DNA of 50,710 nt from Wenzhouxiangella sp. (lineage in GTDB: Bacteria; Pseudomonadota; Gammaproteobacteria; Xanthomonadales; Wenzhouxiangellaceae): contig SLKT01000069.1 in NCBI GenBank assembly GCA_007134485.1, forward strand, positions 1 to 50,710, written 5' to 3'. The notes under the pieces were generated by a model. The model had not been told where the DNA came from. It worked only from the letters and a program-made list of their open reading frames with translations, and ran no database searches. The position numbers and the translations under genes are program-made. Shown here one piece after another: positions 17,968 through 26,887 of the stretch; the first letter of the stretch is position 1, and every line of letters starts with the position of its first letter.

Positions 17968-20294
17968 TGCCAGCAATGCCCACCCGAAATGCCAGCGAAA
18001 AGAGTTTTATTCAGCCTGTCAATGAATCCCGCATGGCAATCGGGTGGTTGCCTGGCTACCTGAATCACCCCGAACATTCGATAACACTGATCGCGAAGGG
18101 CACATTCGACCTTCACCCTGATGGCCGAGCAACTTTAGTCGATAGTGATGAACCTCCCCCGCTGACTGGAGATATTCATTACGATGATGATCCAACAGCC
18201 AGCCTGTATTACGAATCTGATTTTGTCCATTACAAGCCGTCAACTGACCTACTATTGGTCGGTAATTGCTGGGTTCCCGGAAGCAAGCCAGTAACATCCT
18301 GCCCGGTAACCTTTCAGGTAGGCAACTGGCAACGCACTCTTCGTGTCATCGGTCAACGTTTCTGGATCGAGCATGGAAAAGACCTGTTAATGAGTGACCC
18401 CATACCATTTCGACACGGCCCGCTTCGATATGAATATGCATTCGGTGGGCCCGAGTATCCTGACAATCCGATCGGCAAGGGCTTGGAGAAAATGATGGAC
18501 ACCTCCAACGTAGAGCGTGTTGCCCTGCCCAACATCGAAGAGCCTGAACATCCACTGAGCCATGCCGATCAACGACCACAACCAGCGGGATTCGGCCCAT
18601 TACATCGCCAATGGCGCCAGCGTCACAGTAAAGTCGGCACTTATGATGAACACTGGCAGGAGACGCGCTGGCCCTGGTATGCCGAGGATCTTGACTGGTC
18701 GTTCTTCAACGCTGCACCACCACAACAACAGTGGCCGGGTTACCTGACAGGCAATGAATTGATTTCCTTTGAGAATCTCCATCGTGACCATCAGCGGTTT
18801 TCAAGCCAGTTGCCTGGCCTGCGGGTCAGGGGTTTCGTGCATCGCCGCCCGCTCCGGGGTGCCGAGCATGGAGTGTTCGAAGAAGTGCAGATGCATCTGG
18901 ACACCCTGTGGATAGACAGCGATCAGAAAAGGCTCGTACTTGTATGGCGTGGCTCGACCAACTGCGTATCCGAATCCTGTGATGATATAGCAAGGGTCTA
19001 TTTCATAAAGGAATCACTTGATGCAGATCCTATCTCCGTCTCTCAAGCGTACGAGAGAATGAATTCGACCATCGCCGGTGACACAAAATCATATGAGTTC
19101 AGCTCGGAAGATGATGCAGAAATTCAGGCCGTGAAAGCCGAGATCGAACAAGATCGTCAGGAAATGGCACAACTTGAAGAGCATTACCTTGGTAAGCATG
19201 GCAGTGATCCCAATGAGTCTGCACGTAACCTGTATCGAGCGCAACTTGTCCGAATGGGACGCGATCCTTCAAGCGCTGATGAATGGCAGCCGCATAATGA
19301 GGATTCCACACTTGCACGACAGCGCGAGATCGAAGCGGAATATGAATTCGACAAGATGCCTGGCCCGCATCGGACCGAAGCAGTGGATCGCGAGTCCTGT
19401 TTGAAGGCCATAGCCCGAGGAGACTCTCTTTCCGAACGGGACCTGACAGGCATCGATCTTTCTGGAGCAGACATCAGAGGCGCCGACCTTTCCGAAGCAA
19501 TCCTCGAGGGCGCCAATCTGCAAGAAGCGCAACTCAATGGGGCACGCCTGGTCGCAACCAATCTACGAGGAGCAATCCTGAATGGGGCTGAACTTGTGGA
19601 GGCTGACCTTTCTTTGGCTGAGCTCACTGGAGCTCAAATTACCCGGGCCAATCTCCGTCGGGCCACTTTAGATGGTGCCAGCCTGAGAGAGGCAAACTTG
19701 CAAAATAGCAGAATGGATCGCATACGTGCATTTCGTACCGAGTTCGAACAAGCGGACCTTAGCAGAGCCAGCCTGGCAGAAGCTTTTTGCGATGAGGCTG
19801 ATTTTTCCGGATGTCGGCTTGATGGCAGTATTTGGGAGGGTGCCAGCCTAAAGGGTAGCCACCTTGAGGGCGTAACGGGCTCCAGCGTGGATCTCACCAA
19901 TGCCAATCTGCATGCTGCCAACCTGGCTGAGGGCAGCCAGTTCGTATCCAGTCGATTCATCGGCATCCAGGCAGATGAGTCCATTTGGGATAGCGCCAGC
20001 TTGCAGGGATGTGATTTCAGTGGCGCCAGCCTTCGCATGGCGGATTTAAGCTATGCGACTCTGGATGCTGCCAATATGTACCACGTCGACCTGGCCCAGG
20101 CACGCCTGACCAGTGCAAGCCTGGTAGAGGTTAACCTGGAGCGATCCAATCTTTTCCAAGCCAGCCTGGAGAAATCCAACCTGACCAAGGCCATCCTTGA
20201 TCACAGCAATCTGTATGAAGCTGAAACACGTGATGCCAAATTCGAAGACTCTCGACTTGATGGCGCCATTCTGCACATGACCAAACTTGCATGA
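17967..20294 (+). CDS. DUF2169 T6SS accessory/adaptor protein fused to pentapeptide repeats
   Basis: 775 residues in three parts. Residues about 15-320 match the DUF2169 family found beside vgrG genes (ITLIAKGTFDLHPDG; DPIPFRHGPLRYEYAFGGPEYPDNP; LPGLRVRGFVHRRP). Members of this family are known as adaptors that load effectors onto VgrG in some species. Residues about 385-460 are charged and probably coiled coil. Residues about 480-775 are uninterrupted pentapeptide repeats of the A-[DN]-L-x-x type, e.g. LSGADIRGADLSEAILEGAN, predicted to form a right-handed quadrilateral beta-helix. It is coupled to vgrG by a 1-nt overlap and to the next gene by a 4-nt overlap. No catalytic signature is seen. 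Confidence 0.88.
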   Translation: MPAMPTRNASEKSFIQPVNESRMAIGWLPGYLNHPEHSITLIAKGTFDLHPDGRATLVDSDEPPPLTGDIHYDDDPTASLYYESDFVHYKPSTDLLLVGNCWVPGSKPVTSCPVTFQVGNWQRTLRVIGQRFWIEHGKDLLMSDPIPFRHGPLRYEYAFGGPEYPDNPIGKGLEKMMDTSNVERVALPNIEEPEHPLSHADQRPQPAGFGPLHRQWRQRHSKVGTYDEHWQETRWPWYAEDLDWSFFNAAPPQQQWPGYLTGNELISFENLHRDHQRFSSQLPGLRVRGFVHRRPLRGAEHGVFEEVQMHLDTLWIDSDQKRLVLVWRGSTNCVSESCDDIARVYFIKESLDADPISVSQAYERMNSTIAGDTKSYEFSSEDDAEIQAVKAEIEQDRQEMAQLEEHYLGKHGSDPNESARNLYRAQLVRMGRDPSSADEWQPHNEDSTLARQREIEAEYEFDKMPGPHRTEAVDRESCLKAIARGDSLSERDLTGIDLSGADIRGADLSEAILEGANLQEAQLNGARLVATNLRGAILNGAELVEADLSLAELTGAQITRANLRRATLDGASLREANLQNSRMDRIRAFRTEFEQADLSRASLAEAFCDEADFSGCRLDGSIWEGASLKGSHLEGVTGSSVDLTNANLHAANLAEGSQFVSSRFIGIQADESIWDSASLQGCDFSGASLRMADLSYATLDAANMYHVDLAQARLTSASLVEVNLERSNLFQASLEKSNLTKAILDHSNLYEAETRDAKFEDSRLDGAILHMTKLA

Positions 20295-22195
20295 AAATGC
20301 CAAGCGAACAACAGAAGGTCATGAAGGCACGATCACTCACTGCCTTGCTGGATACCCTGCGTCTGGAAAGCAGGCCACTCCAGATTCTTGTTGTGGAGAC
20401 CAACCTTGATGGAGCCGACCTGTCCGAACAGGAATTGAGTGGTGTTCGATTCATCAACACCAGCCTGCGGGGAGCTCGCCTTGCCAACTGCAGAGCTGCA
20501 GATACGGTTTTTGAAGGCTGCGACATGCGACAAATTGACTTCTCGGGAGCCACGCTCCAGGACTTCGGCATGAGTGGCCTGCGTACTCCTGTCCATCAGA
20601 TTGAATTGGCCGATGTGTCACTTGAAGCTCTGGATCTGCCCGATGACATTCGCGAAAAGGTGCGGCAGCAAGGCATAGTCGGCTTCAGACTGACCCCCTG
20701 CCGCCTTGATGGCGCCTGCCTGGACCGGGCAACCCTGTCGGATGGCAGGATTTCCGAAGCCAGCATGCACAGCATCAGCATGAAGAAATCCACATGCAAG
20801 GATATGCTGATGCATGCTTGTGAAATGTCGGAAATCGATGCCAGCAATAGCAAATGGAAACGTTGCCTGCTCGATGTTTGCAGTCTTTCCAATATTCACT
20901 TCACGGAGAGCACGTTCAGATTTCTGCGCTTGTCATCCAGCAAACTCGATACCATTGACTGGAGCACCGCCAGCATTTCGGACTCTAACTTGGACGAATG
21001 CGATTTGCGCGCATGTCAACTACCCAATGAGATCGATGATACAGGATTCGAGAAATGCAACCTTTCGGAAATGGATATCTCCGAGCACTCATTCAGTGAG
21101 TGTCGTTTTTCCGGCTGCGACCTGTCCGGAGTATCCGCGCGGGGCGCCAACTTCGGCCAAGTGGATCTATCAGAATGCAATCTGAAGAATGCGGACCTTG
21201 CTCGAGCTAACCTAGGCGGCGCAAGCTTGAATGAATGCAATCTTCTCGGCTCCAGATGGCGAGAAGCGAATCTTTCCGATACAGCACTGATGGCTGTCGA
21301 TGCTCGAGAGGTTGAGTGGGAAAAAGCCAAGCTCACCGGAAGCCATTGGAGTCAATGTGATTTGAGAGCAGCTTGTTTCGACAGCACTCATGCCGAATCA
21401 AGTGCATTTGCGGATTGCAATCTGGAGCGATCCACCTGGAAAAAAGCTGACCTGTGCAGGTGTGAATTCAGTCAAACCAATCTCACACATGCCGACCTGA
21501 CTGGCAGCCAGCTGGACTACATCCACTTTGAAATGTGCCAGGTCAGCGGGTTGGTCATCGGCAATGCCGAATTCCGATCCAGTGATTTTGACGGTATGGA
21601 TATGACCCAACTGAACGGGCGAGTTCGTTCCCTGATCGAATGCTCACTGGTTGGTGCAAATCTCTCCCAAATGAATCTGGCTGCCTGTGACCTGACTGAT
21701 GCCGACTTCACCTCGGCCAACCTCTCCAGCGTTCAGTTGAACAAGGCGTCAATCAAGGGTGCCGACTTCACTGGGGCGGACTTGCGTCAAGCCAACCTGA
21801 TCGAGGCCACCGGACCTCATGCTGATTTCACCGGGGCTGACCTGACGCAGGCACGACTGGATTCACTTTGCAGCCAGGACGCCGAGTTCAGCCAATGCAA
21901 TCTGTCCGGCGCCGTCATGTGCAATGCGAAAATCTCCGGGGCGACATTTCAGGGCACTACGGCCAAGGGCACGGATTTCAGCAATAGTCAGATGGCCTAT
22001 GCCGACTTTTCTCACGCAAGACTTGAGCAGGCCGATTTTTCGGGGTGTATGCTGGATGGCGCACGCTTCCATCGCGCCGAGCAGCAATCCACGAACATGC
22101 GTGGAGCCAGCCTGGAAGATATCGAAAAAACCGACCCAGACCTGGCCTGGGCTGAAGATTATCGACCCCCTCCCCTTCCTGATTCGACACGGTGA
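20291..22195 (+). CDS. Cys-rich pentapeptide-repeat protein of the VgrG island
   Basis: 634 residues that are almost entirely pentapeptide repeats, with a short non-repeat interruption around residues 105-130 (LPDDIREKVRQQG). By my count it has 27 cysteines, mostly at the position just before the central Leu/Phe of a repeat (e.g. SECNLKNAD, FSGCDLSG, SQCDLRAAC). The pentapeptide part of its neighbour has about three. There is no signal peptide and no enzyme motif. It starts inside the stop of the DUF2169 gene (ATGA) and is followed directly by the DUF3540 gene. Possible roles are a structural partner of the adaptor, a cargo, or an immunity/DNA-mimic protein of the Qnr/McbG type; none is demonstrated by sequence. 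Confidence 0.85.
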   Translation: MKMPSEQQKVMKARSLTALLDTLRLESRPLQILVVETNLDGADLSEQELSGVRFINTSLRGARLANCRAADTVFEGCDMRQIDFSGATLQDFGMSGLRTPVHQIELADVSLEALDLPDDIREKVRQQGIVGFRLTPCRLDGACLDRATLSDGRISEASMHSISMKKSTCKDMLMHACEMSEIDASNSKWKRCLLDVCSLSNIHFTESTFRFLRLSSSKLDTIDWSTASISDSNLDECDLRACQLPNEIDDTGFEKCNLSEMDISEHSFSECRFSGCDLSGVSARGANFGQVDLSECNLKNADLARANLGGASLNECNLLGSRWREANLSDTALMAVDAREVEWEKAKLTGSHWSQCDLRAACFDSTHAESSAFADCNLERSTWKKADLCRCEFSQTNLTHADLTGSQLDYIHFEMCQVSGLVIGNAEFRSSDFDGMDMTQLNGRVRSLIECSLVGANLSQMNLAACDLTDADFTSANLSSVQLNKASIKGADFTGADLRQANLIEATGPHADFTGADLTQARLDSLCSQDAEFSQCNLSGAVMCNAKISGATFQGTTAKGTDFSNSQMAYADFSHARLEQADFSGCMLDGARFHRAEQQSTNMRGASLEDIEKTDPDLAWAEDYRPPPLPDSTR

Positions 22196-22200
22196 CTCCG

Positions 22201-23103
22201 ATGAGTAACGAACAATCTAGCACCTTCGCGAATGCTCCTGCAAATGACAAGAGCACGATCAGCTCCGGATTCCTGTCCGCACGGATTGTCGGTCAACTGG
22301 GGCCACGAACCTTCCTGGTTCAACCGGGCGGTTCGGACAAGACTCACTGCGCGGAGTTGGCAACTTTCGAGGATCATATCCTCGCCAAGGGCGAACGCGT
22401 GGTTGTTCAGCCCGACCAGCACGGCCAGTACTTCATTACCGGAAGGATAGGTCCTGGCAAGCAAAGCGATATCCGCCCCGGAAAGGAGCTTTTCACCCCA
22501 TGTGGAGCCAGCGCCACACTTGCCGATCGCGATAACGGTAAAACCCTGCAGGTCAGCGACTGCAATGGACAGGTGATCTTTGAATACGACCCGGCCGCCG
22601 GCGGGGGACGCATGGCTTTGGAAGCTGAATCTCTGGCTCTGAACGCCAGGCAACACATTGATATCTGTGCGGGCACCAACCTGCGTATCTTTTCCGGTCA
22701 CGACACCGAAATTCAGGCGCTGGCCTCGGTCAACATGGTCAGTTTGCCGGAGAACGGAGCCCGCTTTCATCTCACTCCGGAATCCATTCGAATCAAGAGC
22801 GGTTCTCTTGATTGCATCAGCCGAAAGACAAGAGTTCGCTTTGAAAGCGGCCATGTGCAGGGAAAGAAACTCACCACTCACTTTTCATTCCTGCGCACTA
22901 CAGTCGATCGACTTGAAACCATCGCCTCGAGATTGATCGAACGCGTCGATAATGCTTACCGGAAGATATCCGGACTCGACCAAAAGCACGCCGGTCGGAC
23001 TCGAACCATTTGCGAGGACAGCCATACCGTCAAGGCCAATCGAGTTCGACTGGATGGTCACGATGTCGTCAAGGTTCAAAGCGACAAGATTCACCTGGGA
23101 TAG
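22201..23103 (+). CDS. DUF3540 domain-containing T6SS accessory protein
   Basis: About 300 residues with the DUF3540 layout seen in vgrG-linked operons. An N-terminal OB-like section (ARIVGQLGPRTFLVQPGG; GERVVVQPDQHGQYFITGRI) is followed by a repetitive beta-strand section resembling a VgrG spike (LALNARQHIDICAGTNLRIF) and a helical section (FLRTTVDRLETIASRLIERV). The end (RVRLDGHDVVKVQSDKIHLG) again resembles spike repeats. ATG 22201 has GGTGA 5 nt upstream and is preferred; a GTG at 22192 overlapping the previous stop is the alternative. It probably acts in assembling or loading the spike (inference). Confidence 0.85.
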   Translation: MSNEQSSTFANAPANDKSTISSGFLSARIVGQLGPRTFLVQPGGSDKTHCAELATFEDHILAKGERVVVQPDQHGQYFITGRIGPGKQSDIRPGKELFTPCGASATLADRDNGKTLQVSDCNGQVIFEYDPAAGGGRMALEAESLALNARQHIDICAGTNLRIFSGHDTEIQALASVNMVSLPENGARFHLTPESIRIKSGSLDCISRKTRVRFESGHVQGKKLTTHFSFLRTTVDRLETIASRLIERVDNAYRKISGLDQKHAGRTRTICEDSHTVKANRVRLDGHDVVKVQSDKIHLG

Positions 23104-23114
23104 GAGATATATTG

Positions 23115-23528
23115 ATGATTTTTTCAGTTGCAACAATGCAAGGTGGCCAATGCATGGCGTTTCCGGATGTCTGCAAGACACCCTCACCTGGCGGTCCGGT
23201 GCCCGTCCCTTATCCCAATGTGGCATTACTCAACAACGCTCGGGGCAATACTTGTTCCCAGAAGGTCAAGGTCAAGAACAAGAAAGTGCTCACCAAGAAA
23301 AGCGTGATCAAGAATTCCACGGGAGATGAGGCCGGCACGGCGAAAGGCGTGGTTTCACAGAAGACTCGAGGTGAAGCCAAATTTCTCAGGGCATCCACCA
23401 CTACCAAGTCGCAGGGAAACCCGGTGGTCTTCCAAACCTGCATGGTCGGCCAGAATGGCAACAATGCCAATATTCCGCTGGGTGTGATCACCATGGTTGT
23501 CCAGCAGACCACCAAGGTCACCAAGTAA
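23115..23528 (+). CDS. PAAR-like DUF4150 domain protein (T6SS tip)
   Basis: 137 residues from the ATG at 23115, which has a clear AGGAG (23102-23106) 8 nt upstream. The N-terminal MAFPDVCKTPSPGGPVPVPY is the hallmark of the PAAR-like DUF4150 family, whose members sharpen the VgrG tip. There is no C-terminal toxin extension, so this tip is not itself a specialised effector. The gene closes the island. Only 31 nt without an evident terminator separate it from the convergent uvrB stop. Confidence 0.9.
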   Translation: MIFSVATMQGGQCMAFPDVCKTPSPGGPVPVPYPNVALLNNARGNTCSQKVKVKNKKVLTKKSVIKNSTGDEAGTAKGVVSQKTRGEAKFLRASTTTKSQGNPVVFQTCMVGQNGNNANIPLGVITMVVQQTTKVTK

Positions 23529-23559
23529 TCGTTAAACGCCACAATGAAGGGCAAGCAAT

Positions 23560-25569
23560 TCAGGCCACCCTGAACCCCTTCTCACGAATCCTCGCGATCC
23601 GGTCGCGCAGTTTGGCGGCTTGTTCGAATTCCAGGTTTTCGGCTGCCTGATACATTTCCTTTTCCAGTCGTGCAATCTCGCGGGCGGCCTCGTCTGGGGA
23701 TACCGGTTCCGGTGTGTAGTCCGCGCGGGCCTCGGCCGCCTTGCTGACCGGCTTCTTGCCGGGGGTCTGGTGGGCATCGGCCATGATGTCGGCGATGTTC
23801 TTGATGATGGTCTTGGGCGTGATGCCGTGAGCCTCATTGTGGGCGACCTGCTTGGCGCGGCGGCGTTCGGTTTCGTCGATGGCCCGGCGCATCGAACCGG
23901 TCAAGTGATCGGCATACAGAATGGCCTTGCCGCGCACGTTTCGGGCGGCCCGGCCAATGGTCTGAATGAGTGAACCTTCCGACCTTAGAAAGCCTTCCTT
24001 GTCGGCATCGAGAATGGCTACCAGGCTGACTTCCGGCATGTCCAGACCCTCGCGCAGAAGGTTGATGCCGACCAGCACATCGAAAGCGCCCAGGCGAAGA
24101 TCACGGATGATTTCAACCCGCTCGACGGTATCGACATCGGAGTGCAGATAGCGAACCCGGACACCGTGCTCGGCCAGATATTCGGTGAGATTCTCGGCCA
24201 TGCGTTTGGTCAACGTGGTCACCAGCACACGATCGCCCTGCTCCACCCGCAACCCGATCTCCGAGAGCAAGTCATCGACCTGGCTGGTGACCGGCCGAAC
24301 CTCGACTTCCGGATCGACCAATCCGGTCGGGCGCACCACCTGTTCTGCAACCAGCGCCGAGCGCTCCAGCTCCCAGGACCGGGGCGTGGCCGACACCAGG
24401 ATCATTTGTGGTGCACGCGCCTCGAATTCCTCGAATTGCAACGGCCGGTTGTCCAGGGCCGAGGGCAGACGAAAACCATACTCGACCAGGGTTTCCTTGC
24501 GCGAGCGGTCACCCTTGTACATGCCGCCGATCTGGGGAATGCTGACATGAGATTCATCGGCGATCAGGATGGCATCACGCGGCAGGTAGTCAAACAGCGT
24601 CGGCGGCGGGTCGCCGGGCTGACGGCCGGTCAAGTGGCGTGAGTAATTCTCGATGCCCTGGCAGTAACCCAGCTCCAGCATCATCTCGATATCAAAACGC
24701 GTGCGTTGCTCGATGCGTTGGGCCTCCAGCAATTTGCCGGCCTCGCGAAGCTGCTCCAGCCGCTCGGCCAGTTCGGCCTTGATCGCCTCGACGGCATCCA
24801 ACACCACCTGGCGCGGGGTCACGTAATGGGTTTTGGGAAAGATGGTCAACTCGTCGACCTTTTCACGAATTTCCCCGGTCAGCGGGTCGAAATGGCTGAT
24901 CCGCTCGATCTCGTCATCGAACAACTCGACCCGGACCGCCTCCATTTCCGAGTCACCGGGAAAAAGGTCGATGAGCTCGCCGCGAACCCGGTAGGTGCCG
25001 CGTCTGAGTTCGAAATCGTTGCGCGAATACTGCATTTCAGCCAGGCGGCGCAGGATTTCGCGCTGACCAAGATGCTCCCCAACCTTCAGTGGCAGGGTCA
25101 TTTTCAGGAATGAACTCGGGTCGCCCAACCCGTAAATGGCCGAAACCGTGGCAACAATCAGCGCATCGGGGCGCTCAAGCAAGGCCTTGGTGGCCGACAG
25201 GCGCATTTGCTCGATATGCTCGTTGATCGAGGCATCCTTCTCGATGAAAGTATCCGTGGAAGGCACATACGCCTCGGGCTGGTAATAGTCGTAATATGAA
25301 ACAAAATACTCGACCGCGTTGTCGGGAAAGAACGCCTTGAACTCGCCGTAGAGCTGGGCGGCCAGGGTCTTGTTGGGGGCCATGACCAGAGCCGGGCGCT
25401 GGACGCGCTCGATGACATTGGCCATGGTGAAGGTCTTTCCCGACCCGGTCACCCCCAGCAGGGTCAGGTGGGAGTGGCCGGATTCAAGCCCTTCAACAAG
25501 CTGCTGGATTGCTTCGGGCTGGTCACCGGCCGGCGCGTAGCTCGAGGCCATGCGAAATCGTTTCGACAT
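23560..25569 (-). CDS. uvrB: Excinuclease ABC subunit B
   Basis: A complete 669-residue UvrB, the DNA damage-verification helicase of nucleotide excision repair. Walker A is at residues 39-46 (GVTGSGKT). The beta-hairpin region ([20 protein letters not shown]), DEAD-like [20 protein letters not shown] and motif VI (QTIGRAARN) are all present. The C-terminal UVR motif that contacts UvrA/UvrC is [12 protein letters not shown]. The ATG at 25569 matches the conserved MSKxF start of the family; the in-frame upstream start at 25599 does not. A -10-like TACAAT lies only 6 nt before the ATG, so the main transcript may be leaderless (inference). Confidence 0.97.
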   Translation of the reverse strand: MSKRFRMASSYAPAGDQPEAIQQLVEGLESGHSHLTLLGVTGSGKTFTMANVIERVQRPALVMAPNKTLAAQLYGEFKAFFPDNAVEYFVSYYDYYQPEAYVPSTDTFIEKDASINEHIEQMRLSATKALLERPDALIVATVSAIYGLGDPSSFLKMTLPLKVGEHLGQREILRRLAEMQYSRNDFELRRGTYRVRGELIDLFPGDSEMEAVRVELFDDEIERISHFDPLTGEIREKVDELTIFPKTHYVTPRQVVLDAVEAIKAELAERLEQLREAGKLLEAQRIEQRTRFDIEMMLELGYCQGIENYSRHLTGRQPGDPPPTLFDYLPRDAILIADESHVSIPQIGGMYKGDRSRKETLVEYGFRLPSALDNRPLQFEEFEARAPQMILVSATPRSWELERSALVAEQVVRPTGLVDPEVEVRPVTSQVDDLLSEIGLRVEQGDRVLVTTLTKRMAENLTEYLAEHGVRVRYLHSDVDTVERVEIIRDLRLGAFDVLVGINLLREGLDMPEVSLVAILDADKEGFLRSEGSLIQTIGRAARNVRGKAILYADHLTGSMRRAIDETERRRAKQVAHNEAHGITPKTIIKNIADIMADAHQTPGKKPVSKAAEARADYTPEPVSPDEAAREIARLEKEMYQAAENLEFEQAAKLRDRIARIREKGFRVA

Positions 25570-25571
25570 AC

Positions 25572-25581
25572 TATAATTGTA
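25572..25581. promoter_or_regulatory. Nearly symmetric -10 element between uvrB and the aminotransferase gene
   Basis: On the + strand TATAAT lies at 25572-25577, and on the minus strand TACAAT lies at 25581-25576; together they form the near-palindrome CTATAATTGTAG. No good -35 match is seen for either direction. The arrangement could drive divergent transcription of uvrB and the aminotransferase gene. Confidence 0.4.
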
Positions 25582-25640
25582 GCCCGGCAGCGTGATCATC
25601 CGGCGGCCACCGCCCTCAATCCACCAGGGAGAAATCCATT

Positions 25641-26825
25641 GTGAGTATCCGATTTTCCTCGCGTGTCGCCCAGGTCAAACCCTCGGCAACCATCGCCATG
25701 AGCATGAAGGCCGCCGAGCTTCGCGCCGAAGGCCGCGACATCATCTCATTGAGCATGGGGGAGCCTGACTTCAACACCCCGGAGCACATTCGCCGAGCGG
25801 CCATTGAGGCCATCGAGTCGGGCCAGACCCGATACACGGCGGTCGATGGTACGCCGGCCCTCAAGCAGGCCATCATCGGCAAACTGGCGCGCGACAACGA
25901 GCTCGACTACGAACCATCCCAAATCCTGGTTTCAAGCGGCGCCAAACAATCCATCTACAACCTGCTCCAGGCACTGCTGAATGAAGACGACGAGGTACTG
26001 ATCCCGGCGCCCTACTGGGTCTCGTACCCCGACATGGTCCGACTGGCCGGCGCGGCACCGGTCATTTTGCAGACCGGAGAAAAAACCGACTATCTCATCA
26101 CGCCGGCCCAACTGAAGGCTTCGATCACCGAAAACACCCGCCTGCTGATCTTCAACTCTCCCAGCAATCCGACCGGTCGGGCCTACTCGCGTGAACAGCT
26201 CGCCGAGCTGGGCGAGGTGCTTCTAGAACATCCGAAGGTGCTGATTTGCACTGATGACATTTATGAACACATCTGGTGGGCCGATGAGCCTTTCTCGACC
26301 CTGGGCCAGGTCGTTCCGGCCCTCAAGGAGCGCCTGGTCGTGGTCAACGGCGTGTCCAAGGCCTACGCCATGACCGGCTGGCGCATCGGCTATGCCGCCG
26401 GCCCGGCCGAACTGATCAAGCAGATGCGCAAGATCCAGGGTCAGAGCACTTCCAACCCCTGTTCGGTCAGCCAGGCCGCGGCCGTGGCCGCGCTCGACGG
26501 AGACCAGAGTTGTGTGACCGAGATGTGCAAGGCCTTTCGTGAACGCCACGACTGGCTGGTTCCAGCGCTCAATGATCTGCCCGGCGTGTCGTGTACGCCC
26601 GGCCAGGGGGCCTTTTACGCATTCGCCAACTGTGGCGATGCGATCGAGAAGCTGGGCCTGAAAGACGACATGGAACTGGCCGAACAGCTTCTGGAAAAAG
26701 CTGGAGTGGCGACCGTGCCCGGGACGGCTTTCGGCGCGCCGAATCACCTGCGCCTGTCATTCGCCTGTGATCTCGACACCTTGCAAGAGGCCGTGCGACG
26801 CATCGCCGACACCCTTCAAGCCTGA
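25641..26825 (+). CDS. Class I aspartate aminotransferase
   Basis: 394 residues of the aspartate aminotransferase type Ib group. [10 protein letters not shown], the substrate-side [19 protein letters not shown], the PLP-binding lysine in [17 protein letters not shown] and the C-terminal LRLSFA arginine are all present. It exchanges amino groups between aspartate and 2-oxoglutarate in the cytoplasm; some members also use prephenate or other oxo acids. The GTG start at 25641 is supported by AGGGAG about 9 nt upstream. It is transcribed divergently from uvrB and convergently with aceK. Confidence 0.93.
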   Translation: MSIRFSSRVAQVKPSATIAMSMKAAELRAEGRDIISLSMGEPDFNTPEHIRRAAIEAIESGQTRYTAVDGTPALKQAIIGKLARDNELDYEPSQILVSSGAKQSIYNLLQALLNEDDEVLIPAPYWVSYPDMVRLAGAAPVILQTGEKTDYLITPAQLKASITENTRLLIFNSPSNPTGRAYSREQLAELGEVLLEHPKVLICTDDIYEHIWWADEPFSTLGQVVPALKERLVVVNGVSKAYAMTGWRIGYAAGPAELIKQMRKIQGQSTSNPCSVSQAAAVAALDGDQSCVTEMCKAFRERHDWLVPALNDLPGVSCTPGQGAFYAFANCGDAIEKLGLKDDMELAEQLLEKAGVATVPGTAFGAPNHLRLSFACDLDTLQEAVRRIADTLQA

Positions 26826-26835
26826 TCCGATGACC

Positions 26836-26863
26836 GAGCCCAACCGCTGAGCCGGTTAGGCTC
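26836..26863. terminator. Hairpin between convergent aminotransferase gene and aceK
   Basis: GAGCC-x-AACCG (26836-26846) pairs with CGGTT-x-GGCTC (26853-26863) around a 6-nt loop, with one internal mismatch. No T-run follows on either strand. It lies centrally in the 62-nt gap between the two convergent stops, so it could serve both directions. Confidence 0.5.
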
Positions 26864-26887
26864 ATCGTCCGATTGACGCCCGATCCG

